From assembly GCA_903887485.1 (NCBI GenBank), contig CAISPV010000003.1, positions 1 to 64,000 of the forward strand: a DNA stretch of 64,000 nt, read 5' to 3'. The notes beneath the pieces were generated by a model. It worked only from the letters and a program-made list of their open reading frames with translations. It had not been told where the DNA came from and did not search any database. How positions within the stretch are numbered: the stretch's first letter is position 1; every line of letters begins with the position of its first letter. Both the position numbers and the translations under genes were made by a program. Origin of the DNA: an uncultured Desulfobulbaceae bacterium. GTDB lineage: Bacteria > Desulfobacterota > Desulfobulbia > Desulfobulbales > Desulfocapsaceae. Below, in pieces: positions 16,136-23,853 of the stretch.

Positions 16136-16800
16136 GATGCATGCGGCTCAACCTCAACTGTTTCCAGCCATTCTGCGAATTTCTCAACCTCAGAAAGTGC
16201 GGTGAACAATTTTTCCGATGTGACTCGGATTGGCGGAGCCATGAGCCAAGCGCGCTCGCCTGCCTCAATATCCCCAAAAAATGATTCGTCATTTCCGTCG
16301 ATGAAGAATGGGTGTGGCAATTTCTTGAGGTCGCTGTCCGAGTAGTAAGTGCTATCCGTTGTGATTGATTCAGGGTGTTGAATTCTATTTCTCGCAAGAA
16401 CAATCTCCTCCAAAACTGCGAGGCCAGCAGGACTGTCCTCGAACCGAATATGGAAATGGTTAGCGAAGTAAGCCTTGTAACCATTCAGCCAGCCATTTTT
16501 GAAATCAGTTTTGAGGGAGTCATCAACAGGGATTCCGACCTGACGTTCCCATGTTTTGAAATACAGATGAAAAACTGCTGCCAGCATAGAGATGCATGTA
16601 CGGCCAAGAACTTGAAGAGATTCTTCTGCTTCGAGCCATTCACCAAGAAAAGGAGGTTCTGGATCTTCGCTGTACGGAGCTACAAACGGCTCAACTTCCG
16701 CTTCAATAAGGCGCTTACGCTCAATGTACGCTGCCGAGGAAGTAACATAAAGCTGCCGAATGAAATCAATTCGCTGCTTTAGAAAATAACGCACATCCAT
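16132..16800 (-). CDS. HEPN-like helical protein, possible RNase
   Basis: A 222-residue, mostly helical protein. The segment ARNRIQHP places R137 and H142 in the R-N-x-x-x-H pattern used by HEPN ribonucleases, directly after a helix (LAVLEEIVL), which is the usual context. The first half includes KQRIDFIRQLYVTSSAAYIE and a helix around residues 60-85 that could form the rest of a four-helix bundle. I do not recognise a close family, so the nuclease role is inferred from one motif. The ATG follows an attC-like end by about 17 bases with an AGGAG site. The stop overlaps the start of the HNH gene. Confidence 0.7.
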   Translation of the reverse strand: MDVRYFLKQRIDFIRQLYVTSSAAYIERKRLIEAEVEPFVAPYSEDPEPPFLGEWLEAEESLQVLGRTCISMLAAVFHLYFKTWERQVGIPVDDSLKTDFKNGWLNGYKAYFANHFHIRFEDSPAGLAVLEEIVLARNRIQHPESITTDSTYYSDSDLKKLPHPFFIDGNDESFFGDIEAGERAWLMAPPIRVTSEKLFTALSEVEKFAEWLETVEVEPHAS

Positions 16801-16816
16801 TAATCAATCTCCTGAT

Positions 16817-16895
16817 GCCCAACAAGTTATTCTATAGTTCTGCATATCACTCAATTGGGAGTGATATGCAGAAAAGAACTTCAACTCTGTTGGCC
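16817..16895 (-). repeat. attC-like recombination site 2
   Basis: On the minus strand the site begins GGCCAAC and ends GTTGGGC, an exact GTTRRRY core. Its centre is a 15-bp perfect stem (TTCTGCATATCACTC with GAGTGATATGCAGAA) and an AT-rich loop. Outer arms (AGTTGAAGTTCT and AGAATAACTT) pair imperfectly. The HEPN-like gene begins right after it. There is no cassette gene on its other side, only 79 bases before the purH-like stop codon, so it is the orphan end of a former cassette. Confidence 0.7.
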
Positions 16896-16974
16896 TGGTT
16901 GACAGCGGGTCCCGTTGCTGTTGATACCCGCGATTATCCAGAGGCTGAGTAAAAGGGTAACTGTACTCCCCCTT

Positions 16975-18264
16975 TTAATGTTTGAACGAGCGCTGGCCGG
17001 TGAACATCATCGCCACCTTGGGATCGGCTTCGTTGCAGGCCTGGATGGTCTCAAAGTCGCGCATGGAGCCGCCAGCCTGGAGAATGGCGGTGATCCCCTG
17101 CTGGATCCCCACATCGGCGCCGTCCCGGAAGGGGAAGAAGGCGTCTGAGATCATCACCGAGCCGGGCAGTCCGGCCCGATCCACCTGGACCTTGGCGTCG
17201 ATTTCTTCCTGGTCTCCCTTGTCCCGTTTGCCTTGGGCGATCTGGAGCGCCAGGTCGGCGTAGGGGATTTTGTACTGATCAAAGCAGAGGATGTCGGCGT
17301 ATTTGATGTAAGCCTTGTGCACGGCGATCTCGGCCACGCCCACCCGGTCCTGCTCGCCGGTACCGATGCCCACGGTGCAGCCGTCCTTGACATAGAGCAC
17401 TGAGTTGGAGGTGACCCCGTGTTCCACGGCCCAGCCGAAGATCATGTCGTCAATCTCCCGCTGGGTCGGGGTGCGGTCACAGGTGAAAGTCTCGCCTTTC
17501 CAGGTGGCGGTGGCCGGTTTCAGGTCGTCGAGAGAACGGATGGAGTTGACGGCCGATTGCTGGGCGATGATACCGCCGTCGATCAAGCTCTTGAAGTCCA
17601 CGAAACGGAATTTTTCAAACTCGGCCAAGCGGTCGATGCGGCTGATCTCGATGACCCGCAGGTTCTTGCTTTTTTTCAGGATCTCCAGACTGCCCTCTTC
17701 AAAGGAGGGGGCGCAGACCACCTCCAGATAGTTTTGTGACAGCAGCCTGGCGGTATCATTGTCGCAGGGACGGCTCATGATCACCGCTCCACCGAAGGCG
17801 GCGATGCGGTCGCAGCGGTTGGCGCGGTCAAAGGCGTGGGCCAGGGTGTCGCCGTAAGCGGCGCCGCAGGGGTTGTTGTGTTTGAGGATGACTGCGGCCG
17901 GTCGATCCATCAGATATTTAAGGATATTGAGGCCGTTGTCGATGTCGGTGAGGTTGATCTTTCCGGGATGTTTGCCCACCTGGAGCATGTCCTCGACGCG
18001 GATTCCCGAAACCAGGCCGTTTCCGGGCTCGATGAAGGAGCATTCGCCTAAGGTCAGATTGCCGTTGACCAGTTCATAGAGGGCGGCCTCCTGGTCCGGG
18101 TTCTCGCCGTAGCGCACCCCCCGCTCGTCAAGGGAGCCGTCTTCCTGTTTGATTCCCCAGGTTCGTTTGCGATAGACCAGTTTCTGGTCGCCGAAGGAGA
18201 TGGTCATATCCATGGGGAAGTGATCGCCCAGGATGGTGGTGTACATTTTTTTCAGATCGCTCAT
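16975..18264 (-). CDS. purH: Stand-alone AICAR transformylase
   Basis: It catalyses formylation of AICAR by 10-formyl-tetrahydrofolate, the ninth step of de novo purine synthesis. The 429 residues carry the transformylase half of PurH only: RYGENPDQEAALY, the active-site lysine-histidine segment LKHNNPCGAA, and EVVCAPSF. The later motifs SNSVLY, GIGTGEQDRVG and SDAFFPFRDG are all present. The N-terminal IMP cyclohydrolase (MGS-like) domain is absent, as in some other Desulfobacterota, so the last step needs a separate enzyme. GGAG lies five bases before the ATG. No other purine gene adjoins. It ends next to the cassette island. Confidence 0.88.
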   Translation of the reverse strand: MSDLKKMYTTILGDHFPMDMTISFGDQKLVYRKRTWGIKQEDGSLDERGVRYGENPDQEAALYELVNGNLTLGECSFIEPGNGLVSGIRVEDMLQVGKHPGKINLTDIDNGLNILKYLMDRPAAVILKHNNPCGAAYGDTLAHAFDRANRCDRIAAFGGAVIMSRPCDNDTARLLSQNYLEVVCAPSFEEGSLEILKKSKNLRVIEISRIDRLAEFEKFRFVDFKSLIDGGIIAQQSAVNSIRSLDDLKPATATWKGETFTCDRTPTQREIDDMIFGWAVEHGVTSNSVLYVKDGCTVGIGTGEQDRVGVAEIAVHKAYIKYADILCFDQYKIPYADLALQIAQGKRDKGDQEEIDAKVQVDRAGLPGSVMISDAFFPFRDGADVGIQQGITAILQAGGSMRDFETIQACNEADPKVAMMFTGQRSFKH

Positions 18265-18284
18265 GATCGCTCCATGTGGGTTGA

Positions 18285-18331
18285 AATTACGAATTACGAA
18301 TTACGAATTAGGAATTAGGAATTAGGAATTA
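18285..18331. repeat. Seven-base tandem repeat
   Basis: Three copies of AATTACG are followed by three of AATTAGG and a partial seventh copy, all in perfect 7-base register, just upstream of the purH-like gene and in the gap before thiH. Copy number in such tracts often varies between strains. Confidence 0.8.
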
Positions 18332-18420
18332 TTAATTAAAAACAGGTGGTTGAGTGGGAGCAGGAGTGAAAGTTGTCTCGAGCGCCTGGCAAGAACATCT
18401 TTGTTTTTCCGTTTTACTCA

Positions 18421-19533
18421 CTACTCACCTGCCTGAAAGGCGCTGTCCCAGTCCTTGCTCACCGGATCAAATCCCTTGGCTACAATGGCCAGGATGACCT
18501 CTTCCACGCTCCGTTCGTCGCCGACGCTGAACTGCTCGCCGTCCGTCTGCTCGGGATGGGAGTAGCCGCCGGGGGCGGTGCAGGAACCGGCTGAGTAGCG
18601 GGTGGGCCCGAGGCCCAGCATCCCGTCCCGATAGCGTGCCTCTTCCCGGGTGGAGAGGAGAAGCCCGACATCCGGATCAAAGAGGCGGAGGCCGAAGATG
18701 AGCTGGCTCAGATTCTGCTCCGAGACCGGCACCAGCGGCTCGAAGGCCCCGGCCGCCGGACGCAGGCGCGGGAAGGAGACGGTGACGCCGGTGGACCAGA
18801 AATTCTTGCGCAGCCAGGCCAGATGCAGGCCAAGGGCCAGTCCCTCCGCCCGCCAGTCGGTCAGACCGAGCAGGGCTCCGATGCCGACCTCGCGCATCCC
18901 GGCGGCCGCCACCCGGGCCGGGGTTTCGAGGCGGTAGTGATAATCGGTTTTTTTGCCGGAAAGATGGACCTGCTTGTACATCTCCGGGTCATAGGTCTCT
19001 TGATAGACCGCCACGGCGGTGATCCCGGCCTTGAACAGCCGGGCATAGTGGGCGGTGGACAACGGCTGGACCTCGATGGAGACGGCGGCAAACCGGCCCC
19101 GCAAGCGGAGGGTGATGGCCTCCAGGTACTCCACATCAACGGCGCTTTCCGCCTCGCCGGAGACCAGCAGGATGTGCTGAAAGCCGCGGCCATGGAGGAT
19201 TGCCGCCTCGGCCTCGGCCTCATCGAGGGTCAGGCATCTCCGGGCAATGCGGTTGCTGGCAGAAAATCCGCAATAGGCGCAGCGGTTGGTGCAGTAATTG
19301 GAAAGATAGATCGGGGCATAGAGCTGGGTGGTCCGGCCGAAACGCTGGGCGGTGAGGAGCGCCGAGCGGCGGGCCATCTCCTTTAGAAAGGGCTCGGCGG
19401 CAGGCGAGATCAGCGCTGCCAGATCATGGATGGTCGGGTGTTTGCTGTCCAGGGCCTGCTCCACATCCGCAGTCGTGCGGCTTTGGATGAGCTGTTGGAG
19501 CTGTTGAAAATCAGGCAGGGTAAAGGGGGTCAT
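18421..19533 (-). CDS. thiH: 2-iminoacetate synthase
   Basis: A radical SAM enzyme that cleaves tyrosine to dehydroglycine (2-iminoacetate) and p-cresol for the thiazole ring of thiamine in anaerobes. The 4Fe-4S ligands are C81xxxC85xxC88 in [13 protein letters not shown]. Further family segments are [41 protein letters not shown] and [10 protein letters not shown]. The length of 370 is normal. The start overlaps the stop of thiG by four bases, so translation is coupled. No thiF or thiE lies in this window. Confidence 0.95.
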   Translation of the reverse strand: MTPFTLPDFQQLQQLIQSRTTADVEQALDSKHPTIHDLAALISPAAEPFLKEMARRSALLTAQRFGRTTQLYAPIYLSNYCTNRCAYCGFSASNRIARRCLTLDEAEAEAAILHGRGFQHILLVSGEAESAVDVEYLEAITLRLRGRFAAVSIEVQPLSTAHYARLFKAGITAVAVYQETYDPEMYKQVHLSGKKTDYHYRLETPARVAAAGMREVGIGALLGLTDWRAEGLALGLHLAWLRKNFWSTGVTVSFPRLRPAAGAFEPLVPVSEQNLSQLIFGLRLFDPDVGLLLSTREEARYRDGMLGLGPTRYSAGSCTAPGGYSHPEQTDGEQFSVGDERSVEEVILAIVAKGFDPVSKDWDSAFQAGE

Positions 19534-20312
19534 GCCAGGAATCCGAGGTCGGTGGCCAGGGTGCCGGTAAGCGGTGACGAGGCCTGGGCCTGTTTACCCC
19601 GGCAGCCCATGCCAGCCACAAAGGCGGTGCGGCCGGCTTCGACTGCCTGGGCAAAGGCGCGGGCCATGGCCACCGGATCACCGGCAACCGAGATGGCGGT
19701 GTTGACCAGCACCGCGTCGGCCCCCATCTCCATGGCGAGCGCCGCATGGGAGGGGGCGCCGATCCCGGCATCCACCACCACCGGCACCCGGGCCTGGTCA
19801 ATGATGATCTCGATCTGGAAGGCGGTGAGGATGCCCTGGTTGGTGCCGATGGGCGAGCCCAGGGGCATGACCGCTGCCGCGCCCACGTCCTGCAGACGCA
19901 GGGCGAGGATGGGGTCGGCGTTCATGTAGGGCAGGACGATGAATCCGGCCCGCACCAGCTCCTCAGTGGCCTTCAGGGTCTCTATCGGATCCGGCAGCAG
20001 GGTGCGGGGGTCCGGAGTCACCTCCAGCTTGAGCCAGCTTGAACCGGAGGCGGCCCGCGCCAGATGGGCCAGACGAATGGCCTCTTCGGCGTTTCTGGCC
20101 CCGGAGGTGTTGGGAAGAAAGACGCATCTGTCCCGGTCAAGGGCGCTCATGATATCGTCCTCCGGGTTATCCAGATCGACCCGGCGAAGGGCCACGGTCA
20201 CCATCTCGGTGCCCGAGGCCTCGATGGCCTGCCGCATCACTGCCGCTGAGGAAAATTTGCCGGTGCCAAGAAAGAGCCGGGAATGAAAGGTATGTCCGCC
20301 AATGGTCAGCAT
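19530..20312 (-). CDS. thiG: Thiazole synthase
   Basis: It condenses deoxyxylulose phosphate, 2-iminoacetate and the ThiS thiocarboxylate into the thiazole phosphate of thiamine. The TIM-barrel protein has the Schiff-base lysine K95 in [17 protein letters not shown], the LGTGKF segment near the start, and [13 protein letters not shown] with AVLVNTAI toward the C-terminus. The 260 residues match the family length. It lies between thiS (15 bases upstream) and thiH (4-base overlap), forming thiSGH. No thiamine riboswitch is visible upstream. Confidence 0.96.
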   Translation of the reverse strand: MLTIGGHTFHSRLFLGTGKFSSAAVMRQAIEASGTEMVTVALRRVDLDNPEDDIMSALDRDRCVFLPNTSGARNAEEAIRLAHLARAASGSSWLKLEVTPDPRTLLPDPIETLKATEELVRAGFIVLPYMNADPILALRLQDVGAAAVMPLGSPIGTNQGILTAFQIEIIIDQARVPVVVDAGIGAPSHAALAMEMGADAVLVNTAISVAGDPVAMARAFAQAVEAGRTAFVAGMGCRGKQAQASSPLTGTLATDLGFLA

Positions 20313-20327
20313 GGTATGGTCGGCATG

Positions 20328-20528
20328 TCAGCCGCCTCCTACAAATCGGATGAGTTCCACCTGGTCATTGTCATGGAGAGTCGAAGCCGCATAGCAGTCC
20401 GGCTGAACGATGTTTTTATTCAGCTCAACAACCACGGACGTGGGTGAAACCCCCAGCTCCTGCAGGAGTGTGGTCACGTTCATTGAATCAGGGATGGTTT
20501 TGGGGCTGCCGTTCAGATGGATCTGCAT
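20328..20528 (-). CDS. thiS: Sulfur carrier protein ThiS
   Basis: A 66-residue ubiquitin-like protein that carries sulfur as a C-terminal thiocarboxylate to ThiG. It ends in VGGG, with the diglycine needed for adenylation and thiocarboxylation. The N-terminus MQIHLNGSPKTIPDSMNVT and the middle block LGVSPTSVVVELNKNIV are typical. I use the ATG at 20528; a GTG codon immediately before it (20531) is equally in frame. The Shine-Dalgarno signal is weak. It is the first gene of thiSGH. Confidence 0.9.
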   Translation of the reverse strand: MQIHLNGSPKTIPDSMNVTTLLQELGVSPTSVVVELNKNIVQPDCYAASTLHDNDQVELIRFVGGG

Positions 20529-20861
20529 CACACAATGATTACTGGAAAAGAAAAAAGATAACCGAAGATAACCGCTTAGCCGTCATACCGATGTCTGCAA
20601 GGGATGATGGCAAGCGGAGAAATTCCTGAATTCCCCATCTTAATCTGATAATCGTGACTTGCCAATAGTGTTTTGCGGTGTCCGGCAATTCACCCTTAGA
20701 GCAAACGGTCTGAAAGTCTATTTCCGACTGAGGCAAAACATAGCCATAATTGCCTTTAGAAAAATAGAAGTTATTTACGGATAAATTCTCTTTTGCATTT
20801 CTTTGAATGCAACTTAGAATCAATACTCAAACCCTGTCTACAATTAAGCCGAAAGCCACCC

Positions 20862-20891
20862 TTGACATCAGCGCATAAATACCAATATATA
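20862..20891 (+). promoter_or_regulatory. Promoter for the ArsR/selenoprotein gene group
   Basis: TTGACA (20862-20867) and TATATA (20886-20891) are 18 bases apart. This is the only good promoter I see in the 439 bases between thiS and the gene at 20968. The AT-rich stretch around the -10 (ATATATATAATTAT) is partly palindromic and could serve as an operator. The rest of this gap shows no gene I trust. Confidence 0.55.
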
Positions 20892-20967
20892 TAATTATGG
20901 GTTAAGCAGTGGGCATCTCAATGGTGGGAACCCAATCATCCCGTCAACCTGCAAGGAGGGTCTTGTT

Positions 20968-21246
20968 ATGAAAGAAAATATATGCCAATGCCAAACGACT
21001 TTAGGTGGTAATGATCAGATCTCATTAACAATTCCTGTCGATCTTTTAAAGCAATTACAGGAAGCGGCAATCCTGGCAAAGACTGATCTTCATTCCTTGA
21101 TCCTCTGTTATGCCCAACAAGGCCTGATAGACAGTAGCGCCCAACTCAAACGGCAGCAATTTTTGACTCATGCAAAAGATATTCTCGAGGAACACGGAAT
21201 TCATGATAAAACCATTGAGGAAATTTTTCGCAAATTTCCATACTGA
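20968..21246 (+). CDS. Small ribbon-helix-helix-like protein
   Basis: A 92-residue protein with an excellent AAGGAGG site. Residues 17-50 (QISLTIPVDLLKQLQEAA, then TDLHSLILCYAQQGL) have the strand-helix-helix pattern of Arc/CopG-type DNA-binding proteins. The C-terminal part is charged and helical (QQFLTHAKDILEEHGI, then EEIFRKF). The N-terminus has a short CQC motif. It is the first gene after the promoter at 20862 and lies 69 bases before the ArsR-type gene, so it may be the first member of that operon and perhaps a second regulator. The family assignment rests on pattern only. Confidence 0.6.
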   Translation: MKENICQCQTTLGGNDQISLTIPVDLLKQLQEAAILAKTDLHSLILCYAQQGLIDSSAQLKRQQFLTHAKDILEEHGIHDKTIEEIFRKFPY

Positions 21247-21315
21247 TTTTTTTACCCTGTTTCCGGCATAGGGAAGGAACGATAGTAACAAGCCAGACAC
21301 AAAGGCTGAAGCACA

Positions 21316-21630
21316 ATGAAGAATAAAGATAACCTAAACACTCACAGTCTTGCCTTCCTGGCCAAATGTCTGGCTGATGAAAATCGTCTGCGCATCCTGC
21401 TCTGTGTCAGCGAGGAAAAGAAATCTGTCTCCAGAATTGTTGAAGAGCTGGGACTCTCACAACCTCTTGTCTCCCATCATCTCAAAGAGCTGAAAAGGGC
21501 CTTGCTGGTAAAAGTTGAGCGCATCGGCCCCTTTGTTTATTATGAGATCACCGATTCTCGAATTCTCGGAATCCTGGGTAGACTGGATGAACTGGCAACA
21601 ACATTACTCCGTGAAAGAACAACATTTTAA
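21316..21630 (+). CDS. ArsR/SmtB-type winged-helix regulator
   Basis: A 104-residue dimeric repressor-type protein. FLAKCLADENRLRILLCVSEEKKSV gives the first helices, SRIVEELGLSQPLVSHHLKELKRA the helix-turn-helix, and VERIGPFVYYEIT the wing. The classical ArsR metal site (CVC in the recognition-helix region) is absent. Cysteines occur at 18 and 30, so the effector may be a metal, metalloid or redox signal bound elsewhere. It directly precedes three selenoprotein genes on the same strand (23-base gap to the first) and is the natural candidate for their regulator. Confidence 0.88.
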   Translation: MKNKDNLNTHSLAFLAKCLADENRLRILLCVSEEKKSVSRIVEELGLSQPLVSHHLKELKRALLVKVERIGPFVYYEITDSRILGILGRLDELATTLLRERTTF

Positions 21631-21653
21631 CACATGTGAAGGTATCTGTTTGT

Positions 21654-22103
21654 ATGGATGAGATTCAAGAAGTAATTGACAGGATAGGACCAGAAGCAGC
21701 CCTAAGCAAGTTGGGGGTTGTTCTCCGCGATCTTTTTTCCCAGGTAAACGAAGAGCTCCGTTTGAGTTTTGTTGTCAGTCTCATTGGTGAAGCCGGCGCC
21801 GACAAGGTTGCCAGCCTCGTTCATCTCTGACTGGCGGAGTGTATGGGCGAAGGTGTCGACCCTACAAAGATGTGTCAAAGCCTGGTGGATAAAGTGGCTC
21901 GCTCCCGACAGCTCCAATCTGTCACTAACCCTGAGCTGTTAATCCTTTTTGAGGAGTGGCTTGAAGAACTGGAAGATGAGGTGTTGACCTTTCTCCAGCA
22001 GCACCCCGACAGTAAAGCAGACGATATTTCAAACAATCTTGGATTCTCGCACAGTGGCGCCACATTCCTGCTGGCCAAGCTGCGACGGGAGGAAAAAATC
22101 TAA
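21654..22103 (+). CDS. Selenoprotein 1 of operon: helical and winged-helix protein (UGA at codon 59)
   Basis: Two apparent ORFs (ending 21830 and starting 21843) are in the same frame and are separated only by TGA at 21828-21830. Read through, they give 149 residues: MDEIQEVIDRIGPEAALSK, then ASLVHL-U-LAECMGEGVDP. The C-terminal winged-helix-like part is LTFLQQHPDSKADDISNNLG followed by FLLAKLRREEKI. The U59-xxx-C63 pair is a plausible redox or metal site. A hairpin with loop AGGTG begins 11 bases after the TGA (21841-21865), as a bacterial SECIS should. The final stop is TAA. The start could also be the GTG at 21636. The family is unknown to me. Confidence 0.8.
21841..21865 (+). promoter_or_regulatory. 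SECIS-like hairpin of selenoprotein 1
   Basis: Stem GTA-GGG-CGA pairs with TCG-CCC-TAC (nine pairs, two single-base bulges) around the loop AGGTG. It lies just downstream of TGA 21828-21830, inside the coding frame, as bacterial selenocysteine insertion elements do. Confidence 0.65.
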
Positions 22104-22121
22104 TCAGAGGAGGAACGATTC

Positions 22122-22403
22122 ATGTTGATGCGGTTTTTTCTGAATGAACCCAATGGCAAGGCCTGAGGCCATTTTCTGGAGATGATGCCCAGGCTGGGCG
22201 CCAAATACGATATCACCATTGAGACTATTTCAAAACCTAGGGCCGAGTACCAGACTGATGCCTGGTTTGAGCTGGACTTGCCTGTGGCCCCGGCGGTCAT
22301 GGTGGAAGACGAGATTGTGGTTGAAGGAGCAGATGTATCCCTGGATATAGTGGAGGCGTGCATCTGCCGCTACTTGGGATTGCCATGCCCGGAAGAGACA
22401 TAA
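22122..22403 (+). CDS. Selenoprotein 2 of operon: thioredoxin-like protein (UGA at codon 15)
   Basis: The ATG at 22122 follows a strong GAGGAGG site. The frame reads MLMRFFLNEPNGKA, then TGA at 22164-22166 as U15, then GHFLEMMPRLGAKYDITIE, and continues to TAA at 22403, giving 93 residues. The beta-alpha-beta start, the redox residue at the end of the first strand, and a later PAVMVEDEIVVEGADVS strand-loop suggest a thioredoxin or glutaredoxin fold with U in place of the first active-site cysteine. There is no second cysteine at U+3. Two cysteines near the C-terminus (EACICRYLGLPC) may take part. A GCCCA-GGC-TGGGC hairpin follows the UGA. Confidence 0.8.
22187..22199 (+). promoter_or_regulatory. 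SECIS-like hairpin of selenoprotein 2
   Basis: A five-pair GC-rich stem (GCCCA with TGGGC) and a GGC loop start 20 bases after TGA 22164-22166. It is shorter than the other two candidates in this operon. Confidence 0.5.
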
Positions 22404-22466
22404 GCCGAATGACAAGAATCAGAAAAAAATTCTCAAACCTATTCACCAGTAAAAATGGAGGAGATC

Positions 22467-22733
22467 ATGATAGAGATGATCCTGTTTCACAGCGGCAACC
22501 CTGCTTGAGGGACATGTCAGAAGGCCACAGGTGTGGCCGGGGCCATGCAGGAAAGGTTTAAGGATCAGCTTGACCTGCACATTTATACCACGGATTCTCC
22601 CGAGGCAGCAGCCTACTCTCTGAGGGGATCAACCAATATCTTTGTCAATCAGCAATGGGTTCCTCTGGATGTGGCCACATCCAAGGAAAAGATGATGGAA
22701 TATCTTGAAAATCTGCTCGGCCAGAAACCCTGA
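22467..22733 (+). CDS. Selenoprotein 3 of operon: thioredoxin-like UGTC protein (UGA at codon 14)
   Basis: The ATG at 22467 has a GGAGGAG site. The frame reads MIEMILFHSGNPA, then TGA at 22506-22508, then GTCQKATGVAGAMQERF, and ends at 22733 (88 residues). This gives a U14-G-T-C17 redox motif after the first beta strand, the exact place of CxxC in thioredoxin-fold proteins. The later STNIFVNQQWVPLDVA strand pair and a closing helix fit that fold. A perfect GGCCAC-AGGT-GTGGCC hairpin starts 14 bases after the UGA. TGA is used both as selenocysteine and as the final stop. The overlapping ORF at 22358-22561 in another frame has no coding character. Confidence 0.85.
22523..22538 (+). promoter_or_regulatory. 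SECIS-like hairpin of selenoprotein 3
   Basis: A perfect six-pair stem, GGCCAC (22523-22528) with GTGGCC (22533-22538), and the loop AGGT. It sits 14 bases after TGA 22506-22508. The G-containing tetraloop recalls the SelB-binding loops of known bacterial SECIS elements. Confidence 0.7.
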
Positions 22734-22759
22734 CCACAACTTGCCAGAGAATGAACCAG

Positions 22760-22795
22760 ACAGGCTGGACACACCCGCAGATGTATCCAGCCTGT
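22760..22795. terminator. Stem-loop after the selenoprotein operon
   Basis: ACAGGCTGGA (22760-22769) pairs with TCCAGCCTGT (22786-22795), and the inner ACA/TGT can extend the stem. It lies between convergent genes. No T-run follows on either strand, so it may be a Rho-dependent end or mRNA-stabilising structure rather than an intrinsic terminator. Confidence 0.4.
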
Positions 22796-22846
22796 AACCA
22801 CGCTGACGACATGACGAAGAACGCCATCTCAATCGGTCCATAATAT

Positions 22847-23842
22847 TCAGGAGGCCTGCTCCAGCGCCACTGCCACTGAGACTGAGGCGCCGACCATGGG
22901 ATTGTTGCCCATGCCGATAAGCCCCATCATCTCCACATGGGCGGGAACCGAAGAAGAACCGGCAAACTGGGCATCAGAATGCATCCGCCCCATGGTATCG
23001 GTCATGCCGTACGAGGCCGGGCCGGCCCCCATATTATCGGGATGGAGGGTGCGGCCGGTACCGCCGCCTGAGGCCACCGAGAAGTATTTCTTGCCCTGCT
23101 GGATGCACTCTTTCTTGTAAGTGCCGGCCACCGGATGCTGAAAGCGGGTGGGATTGGTGGAATTGCCGGTAATGGAGACATCCACCCCTTCCAGATGGTT
23201 GATGGCCACACCCTCACGCACATCATCAGCGCCATAGCAACGTACCGCCCCCCGTTCTCCCAGCGAATACGCCTTCTCTTTGACCACGGTCAGTTTACTA
23301 CTGGCGTAGTCAAAGGAGGTCTCCACATGGGTAAAGCCGTTGATTCGCGAGATGATCTGGGCCGCGTCCTTGCCAAGCCCGTTGAGGATCACCCGCAGCG
23401 GTTCCTTACGGACCCGGTTGGCTGATCGGGCGAGCCCAATAGCCCCTTCCGCAGCAGCAAAGGACTCATGGCCGGCAATAAAGGCAAAACATTTAGTCTC
23501 TTCCCGCAGCAGCATGGAGGCCAGATTGCCATGACCGATACCCACCTGCCGATGATCGGCCACCGATCCGGGGATGCAGAAGGCCTGCAACCCTTCACCA
23601 AGGGTCGCTGCAATATCTACCGCCCGTTTCTCACCCTTTTTGATGGCAATGGCCGCTCCCAGGATATAAGCCCAGCAGGCATTTTCAAAACAGATGGGCT
23701 GGATCTTTTTCACCAGCGCCGCCACATCGACGCCATAGGCATCACACACCTCTTTGGCCTCTTCCAGGCTCTTCATCCCATATTTGGCAAGAACAGGAGT
23801 AATCTGATCTATCCGCCGGTCATAACTTTCAAACAGGGCCAT
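22847..23842 (-). CDS. GGGtGRT protein
   Basis: A 331-residue protein belonging to the family named for its GGGTGRT motif, seen here in SVASGGGTGRTLHPDN. Other conserved-looking glycine-rich stretches are GVDVSITGNSTNPTRF, IPGSVADHRQVGIGHGN and MGLIGMGNNPMVG. It is found mostly in anaerobes. No biochemical role is established to my knowledge. It follows the NifU-like gene by only 11 bases, and this pairing is recurrent in the family, which suggests an iron-sulfur protein or an enzyme whose cofactor is delivered by its neighbour. Cysteines lie in IQPICFENACW and AFCIPGS. Confidence 0.85.
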   Translation of the reverse strand: MALFESYDRRIDQITPVLAKYGMKSLEEAKEVCDAYGVDVAALVKKIQPICFENACWAYILGAAIAIKKGEKRAVDIAATLGEGLQAFCIPGSVADHRQVGIGHGNLASMLLREETKCFAFIAGHESFAAAEGAIGLARSANRVRKEPLRVILNGLGKDAAQIISRINGFTHVETSFDYASSKLTVVKEKAYSLGERGAVRCYGADDVREGVAINHLEGVDVSITGNSTNPTRFQHPVAGTYKKECIQQGKKYFSVASGGGTGRTLHPDNMGAGPASYGMTDTMGRMHSDAQFAGSSSVPAHVEMMGLIGMGNNPMVGASVSVAVALEQAS

Positions 23843-23853
23843 GATACTCCTCC

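Noticed and set aside
20539..20823. Minus-strand ORF of 94 aa upstream of thiS
   Set aside because: No ribosome-binding site, low-complexity ends and no protein-like pattern. It overlaps the likely leader of thiSGH.
20529..20967. Thiamine pyrophosphate riboswitch upstream of thiS
   Set aside because: The conserved CTGAGA segment is absent on the minus strand.
22358..22561. ORF of 67 aa overlapping selenoproteins 2 and 3
   Set aside because: It is frame-shifted against the well-supported selenoprotein frames, rich in Arg, Gly and His, and its start has no ribosome-binding site.
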